From NCBI RefSeq assembly GCF_002943525.1, contig NZ_CP025394.1, positions 8,323,001 to 8,387,000 on the forward strand: 64,000 nucleotides of DNA, given 5' to 3'. The stretch is from Kitasatospora sp. MMS16-BH015. GTDB lineage: Bacteria; Actinomycetota; Actinomycetes; Streptomycetales; Streptomycetaceae. Every line of letters begins with the position of its first letter. The first letter of the stretch is position 1. Below, in pieces: positions 60,803-64,000 of the stretch. The position numbers and the translations under genes are program-made. Below the pieces are notes generated by a model that was not told the DNA's origin, did not search any database, and worked only from the letters and a program-made list of their open reading frames with translations.

Positions 60803-62857
60803 GTGGAGATCACCAGACGTCAGCTCGGCCGGCTCACGGCGATCGGCACGGGGGCACTGCTGCTGCCCGGCCTGCTGCCACCGGGCGGGGCAGCGGCAGC
60901 AGCCGTACCTCCGGCCGGGACGTGGGGCGACCAGGGCGACGGCACCTACGTCAACCCCGTCCTCCCGGGTGACTTCAGCGACTGGGACTGCATCCGGGTC
61001 GGCAACGACTACTACGGCATCACCAGCACCTTCGGGTACTCGCCCGGCGTGGCCGTCCTGCACTCGACGGACCTGGTCAACTGGCGGACGCTCGGCGGCG
61101 TGGCCGGCGACCTCACCGCCATCGGCCCGGCGCTGAACTGGGACCAGATGGGACGCTACGGCCGCGGCGTGTGGGCCGGGTCCATCCGTTACCACGCGGG
61201 GCGGTACCGGGTGTACTTCAACACCCCCGACGAGGGCTTCTTCATGTCCTCGGCCGCCTCGCCGGCCGGGCCGTGGGATCCGGTGACCTCGGTGTGGCGG
61301 ACCTCCGGCTGGGACGACCCGTGCCCGTTCTGGGACGACGACGGCCAGGGCTACCTGGTCAGCTCGCACTACGCGGACGGCTACAAGATCAACCTGTTCA
61401 AGCTGTCCGCCGACGGCAAGTCGCTGGTCGGCACGCCCACGGTGATCCACCAGTCGTCCGGCAGCGAGGCCAACAAGCTCTACAAGATCAACGGGCTCTA
61501 CTACCACCTGTACAGCGAGGTGAAGCCCGAGGGCCGGGTGCTCATGATGAACCGCGGCTCCAGCCTCTACGGCCCGTTCGAGACCAGGCAGTTGGAGCAC
61601 GTCAACGCCGCAGTGGACCGCGAGCCCAACCAGGGCGGGCTGGTGCAGACCCCGGACGGCAGCTGGTACTTCGTGACCCACCACGGCCACGGCGACTGGG
61701 AGGGCCGGCCGCTCTCCCTGCTGCCGGTGACGTGGGTCGACGGCTGGCCGATCCTGGGCCAGGTGGGCGCGGACGGCATCGGCTCCATGGTGTGGACGGG
61801 CCAGGTGCCCGCCGGCGGCACACCCGGCCTGCCCCTCGACGCACTGCCGCCCGTGGTGACCGGCGACCTGTTCACCGAGAGCAGCATCAAGCCGCAGTGG
61901 GAGTGGTACTACCAGCCCCGCGCGGACCACTGGTCGCTGACCGAACGCCCCGGCTACCTGCGGCTGAAGGCCTTCGCACCGCTGGCGGCCGACAACCTGA
62001 CCAAGGCGGGCAACACCCTCACCCAACGCGTGCTGCGCCCGGCCGGCGGCGCGACGGTGACCGTCCGGCTCGAACTGGACGGCCTCGCCGACGGCCAGCG
62101 CGCCGGGCTCTGCCACTACGCCGCCACCTACGCCGGGTTGGGCGTCCGGCGCTCCGGCGCCACCACCACGATCTCGCAGAACGTGAACGGCACCCTCACC
62201 GACGGCCCGGCGCTCACGCAGAACGTCCTCTGGCTGCGCACCACTTGGGACGTGAGCGGGGTCAGCCGGTTCTCGTACAGCCTCGACGGTCTCGCCTTCA
62301 CCTCCTTCGGCGCGACCTACCAGCTCACCTGGGGCGGCTACCGGGGCGACCGGGTCGGCCTGTACACCTACAACCCGAACGGCACCGGCTACGTCGACTT
62401 CGACTCGGTGGAGTACACCCTCGGCGCCGCCAAGGCGTACAAGGTGGTGAGCGTGCGCAGCGGCAAGGTCGCCGACGTGGGCGGTGCCTCGACGGTGGAC
62501 GGCTCGGGCCTGGTCCAGTGGACCGACAAGGGCGCGCCGAACCAGCAGTGGCTCTTCCAGTCCACGGCGGACGGCTACCACACCGTCAGGTGCGTCCACA
62601 GCTGCAAGGTGCTCGACGTGGCGGGCTCCTCGACGGCGGACGGCGCACGCGTCGTGCAGGCCACCGCCGACGGACGGGCGAGCCAGCAGTGGCAGCTGCG
62701 CCCGCAGGGCGGCGGCGAGTTCACGCTGGTCAACCGGAACAGCGGCAAGGTGCTCGACGTGAGCGGGGGCAGCACGGCCGACGGCGCGGCGCTGATCCAG
62801 TACGCCGACCGCGGCAGCACCAACCAGCGGTGGACCTTCCAGCGACAGAACTCCTAG
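60803..62857 (+). CDS. secreted GH43 glycoside hydrolase with C-terminal ricin B lectin domain
   Basis: A 684-residue exported enzyme from GTG 60803. The N-terminus ITRRQLGRLTAIGTGALLL has a twin arginine and hydrophobic core, suggesting Tat export. GH43 five-bladed propeller (about 45-335): base Asp in VLPGDFSDWDCIR, DDPCPFWDDDGQGYL and acid Glu in YHLYSEVK. A beta-sandwich of the GH43 C2 type (about 345-540) follows, then a ricin trefoil with NQQW, SQQW and NQRW repeats. Activity: beta-xylosidase or arabinofuranosidase/arabinanase; not resolved. Tandem operators upstream. Confidence 0.93.
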   Translation: MEITRRQLGRLTAIGTGALLLPGLLPPGGAAAAAVPPAGTWGDQGDGTYVNPVLPGDFSDWDCIRVGNDYYGITSTFGYSPGVAVLHSTDLVNWRTLGGVAGDLTAIGPALNWDQMGRYGRGVWAGSIRYHAGRYRVYFNTPDEGFFMSSAASPAGPWDPVTSVWRTSGWDDPCPFWDDDGQGYLVSSHYADGYKINLFKLSADGKSLVGTPTVIHQSSGSEANKLYKINGLYYHLYSEVKPEGRVLMMNRGSSLYGPFETRQLEHVNAAVDREPNQGGLVQTPDGSWYFVTHHGHGDWEGRPLSLLPVTWVDGWPILGQVGADGIGSMVWTGQVPAGGTPGLPLDALPPVVTGDLFTESSIKPQWEWYYQPRADHWSLTERPGYLRLKAFAPLAADNLTKAGNTLTQRVLRPAGGATVTVRLELDGLADGQRAGLCHYAATYAGLGVRRSGATTTISQNVNGTLTDGPALTQNVLWLRTTWDVSGVSRFSYSLDGLAFTSFGATYQLTWGGYRGDRVGLYTYNPNGTGYVDFDSVEYTLGAAKAYKVVSVRSGKVADVGGASTVDGSGLVQWTDKGAPNQQWLFQSTADGYHTVRCVHSCKVLDVAGSSTADGARVVQATADGRASQQWQLRPQGGGEFTLVNRNSGKVLDVSGGSTADGAALIQYADRGSTNQRWTFQRQNS

Positions 62858-62868
62858 GACGGACAGTG

Positions 62869-64000
62869 ATGAGACCTCTCATCCCCGTGGTCCGCAAGGC
62901 GTCGGTGGCGCTCGCGGCGGCCCTCTCCGCCACGCTGCTGACCGCTCTGGCAGCACCGCCCCCGGCTGTGGCGGCCTCGACCGCGACCCAGGCGACGTAC
63001 TACGTCGCGCCCGGTGGTGACGACGCCAACCCCGGCACGATCACGGCGCCGTTCAAGACCCTCCAGCACGCCCGGGACGTCGTCCGCACGGTCGACGGCT
63101 CCATGACCGGGGACATCAACGTCCTGCTCCGGGGCGGCACTTACCCGGTGAGCAGCACGATCGACTTCACCTCGGCCGACTCCGGCACGAACGGGCACCG
63201 GGTCGTCTACGCCGCCTACCCGGGTGAGAAGCCCGCCCTGGAGGCGGGGGTTCAGGTGACCGGCTGGACGCAGCACAGCGGGAACATCTGGCAGGCCACC
63301 CTCAACCGCGATGACAAGCTCCGCGCGCTCTACGTCAACGACAGGCGCGCTCAGATGGCGTCGAAGACGGTCAACTCGGCCGATTGCTACGGCACTTACA
63401 CTGTCACGGCGGGCCAGGCCCCCTGGGCCTGGGACTCGGGCTCGCAGTGCGACGGGGCCAAGTACGGCCTCTCCGACCTGCCCGCCGTCGCCGCCAACCA
63501 GGACGACGTCGAGATCAAGTCGACGAGTACCTGGAACACGGCCATCGTCGGAGTCCGCCAGATCACCACGAGCTCGGACGGCGCCAGCCGGGTGGCCCTG
63601 TTCCAGGAGCCCGGCGCGGCCATGGCCCAGGGATCGCCGTACGCTGGCTTCGTCGCCGGCAGTGGCAGTCAGACGATCATGAACGCGTTCGAATTCCTTG
63701 ACCAGCCGGGCGAGTTCTACTTCGACAAGAGCACCCACACGCTGTACTACGACAAGTCCGGCTCCGAGGACATGACGACGGCGCAGGTCTTCGCGCCGAA
63801 CAACCTCGCCACCCTCATCCACGTGGCCGGCACGTCCACCACCGACCACGCGCGGAACATCACGTTCTCCGGGCTCACGATCGAGCACTCCGACTGGAAC
63901 CTGGTCGAGGTCGCGGGCTCCGTCTTCCGGCAGGGCCAGCAGGGCAACGCCGGCACCAACGTGTACGCCAGGAAGAACTTCCACGCGTACACCTACCGCA
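62869..64000 (+). CDS. secreted right-handed beta-helix carbohydrate-active protein (partial, runs off the window)
   Basis: ATG 62869, 11 bases after the GH43 stop with GGACAG upstream, opens a frame that stays open to the window end (377 codons visible). A signal peptide (RKASVALAAALSATLLTALA, ending near AVAAS) is followed by YYVAPGGDDANPGTITAPFK, FKTLQHARDVVRT and VLLRGGTYPVSSTIDF, the opening of pectate-lyase-like helices such as GH141/GH120-type enzymes. Likely co-transcribed with the GH43 gene and under the same operators. Its C-terminus and catalytic centre are beyond the window. Confidence 0.85.
   Translation, partial: MRPLIPVVRKASVALAAALSATLLTALAAPPPAVAASTATQATYYVAPGGDDANPGTITAPFKTLQHARDVVRTVDGSMTGDINVLLRGGTYPVSSTIDFTSADSGTNGHRVVYAAYPGEKPALEAGVQVTGWTQHSGNIWQATLNRDDKLRALYVNDRRAQMASKTVNSADCYGTYTVTAGQAPWAWDSGSQCDGAKYGLSDLPAVAANQDDVEIKSTSTWNTAIVGVRQITTSSDGASRVALFQEPGAAMAQGSPYAGFVAGSGSQTIMNAFEFLDQPGEFYFDKSTHTLYYDKSGSEDMTTAQVFAPNNLATLIHVAGTSTTDHARNITFSGLTIEHSDWNLVEVAGSVFRQGQQGNAGTNVYARKNFHAYTYR

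Noticed and set aside
1..64000. CRISPR arrays, tRNA/rRNA genes, insertion sequences, integrases
   Set aside because: No regular repeat-spacer pattern, no tRNA-like cloverleaf and no transposase or integrase motif was seen; the short tandem repeats found have no spacers.

Overview
The window is very GC-rich, with strong third-position G/C bias, dense operons joined by ATGA/GTGA overlaps, GTG and TTG starts, and families typical of Streptomycetaceae (STAS and SpoIIE-type partner-switching proteins, ricin-lectin secreted glycosidases, sugar importers lacking their own ATPase, a TTA leucine codon). It looks like an accessory-rich chromosomal stretch of a Streptomyces or Kitasatospora. No rRNA, tRNA, CRISPR array, insertion sequence or prophage gene was recognised.

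Region 1 (1-7.1 kb) is a carbohydrate locus: the tail of one sugar permease, a second permease, a DUF5107/TPR protein, a secreted Asp-box/ricin-lectin protein and, convergent to it across a strong hairpin, a secreted GH30 glycosidase with a ricin lectin domain. Region 2 (7.1-19.1 kb) mixes stress and membrane functions: universal stress protein, small GNAT protein, DUF1275 membrane protein, AraC regulator, STAS protein, FUSC-like exporter, a 56-residue membrane peptide, a 4-TM channel-like protein, a P450, an acyl desaturase with its flavin/2Fe-2S reductase and a divergent PucR-type regulator, and a GtfB-like glycosyltransferase.

Region 3 (19.4-26.1 kb) holds two tight operons: nucleotidyltransferase / BON protein (with a TTA codon) / metallophosphoesterase, then a 19-residue leader peptide / acyl-CoA dehydrogenase-like / PIG-L deacetylase / methyltransferase / GT2. 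The second cassette looks like an uncharacterised small-molecule or surface-glycoconjugate pathway. A membrane DUF2231-Rieske protein and a ferritin-like protein follow. Region 4 (26.2-33.0 kb, minus strand) starts from an arginine-dihydrolase/DDAH-like enzyme and runs through a haem-oxygenase-like iron redox enzyme, HemK2-type methyltransferase, CDGSH protein, SDR, zinc alcohol dehydrogenase and three glycosyltransferases. It is visibly decaying: the SDR is a stub, the dehydrogenase is fused by deletion to a GT4 gene that also carries an in-frame stop, and the last GT2 is frameshifted.

Region 5 (33.1-39.9 kb) has a second copy of the 56-residue membrane peptide, topoisomerase IB, CinA, an Orn/Lys/Arg decarboxylase, another STAS protein, a GAF/SpoIIE phosphatase, a small hypothetical protein and a flavodoxin-like reductase. 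Candidate stress-sigma promoters (GNNT-N15-GGGTA) precede several operons in regions 3-5 and the DeoR gene.

Region 6 (40.0-64.0 kb) is a plant-polysaccharide island: an L-fuconate dehydratase with an RbsABC-type importer, a wall-associated beta-helix protein under a DeoR regulator, a large secreted GH28/GH49-like beta-helix enzyme divergent from a LacI regulator, then GH2 beta-galactosidase, a binding protein with two permeases and GH51 arabinofuranosidase, a secreted GH43-ricin enzyme, and a beta-helix enzyme cut by the window edge. Related LacI-type operators precede the beta-helix gene at 47.3 kb and the GH43 gene at 60.8 kb, suggesting one regulon for arabinan/galactan/pectin side-chain use.
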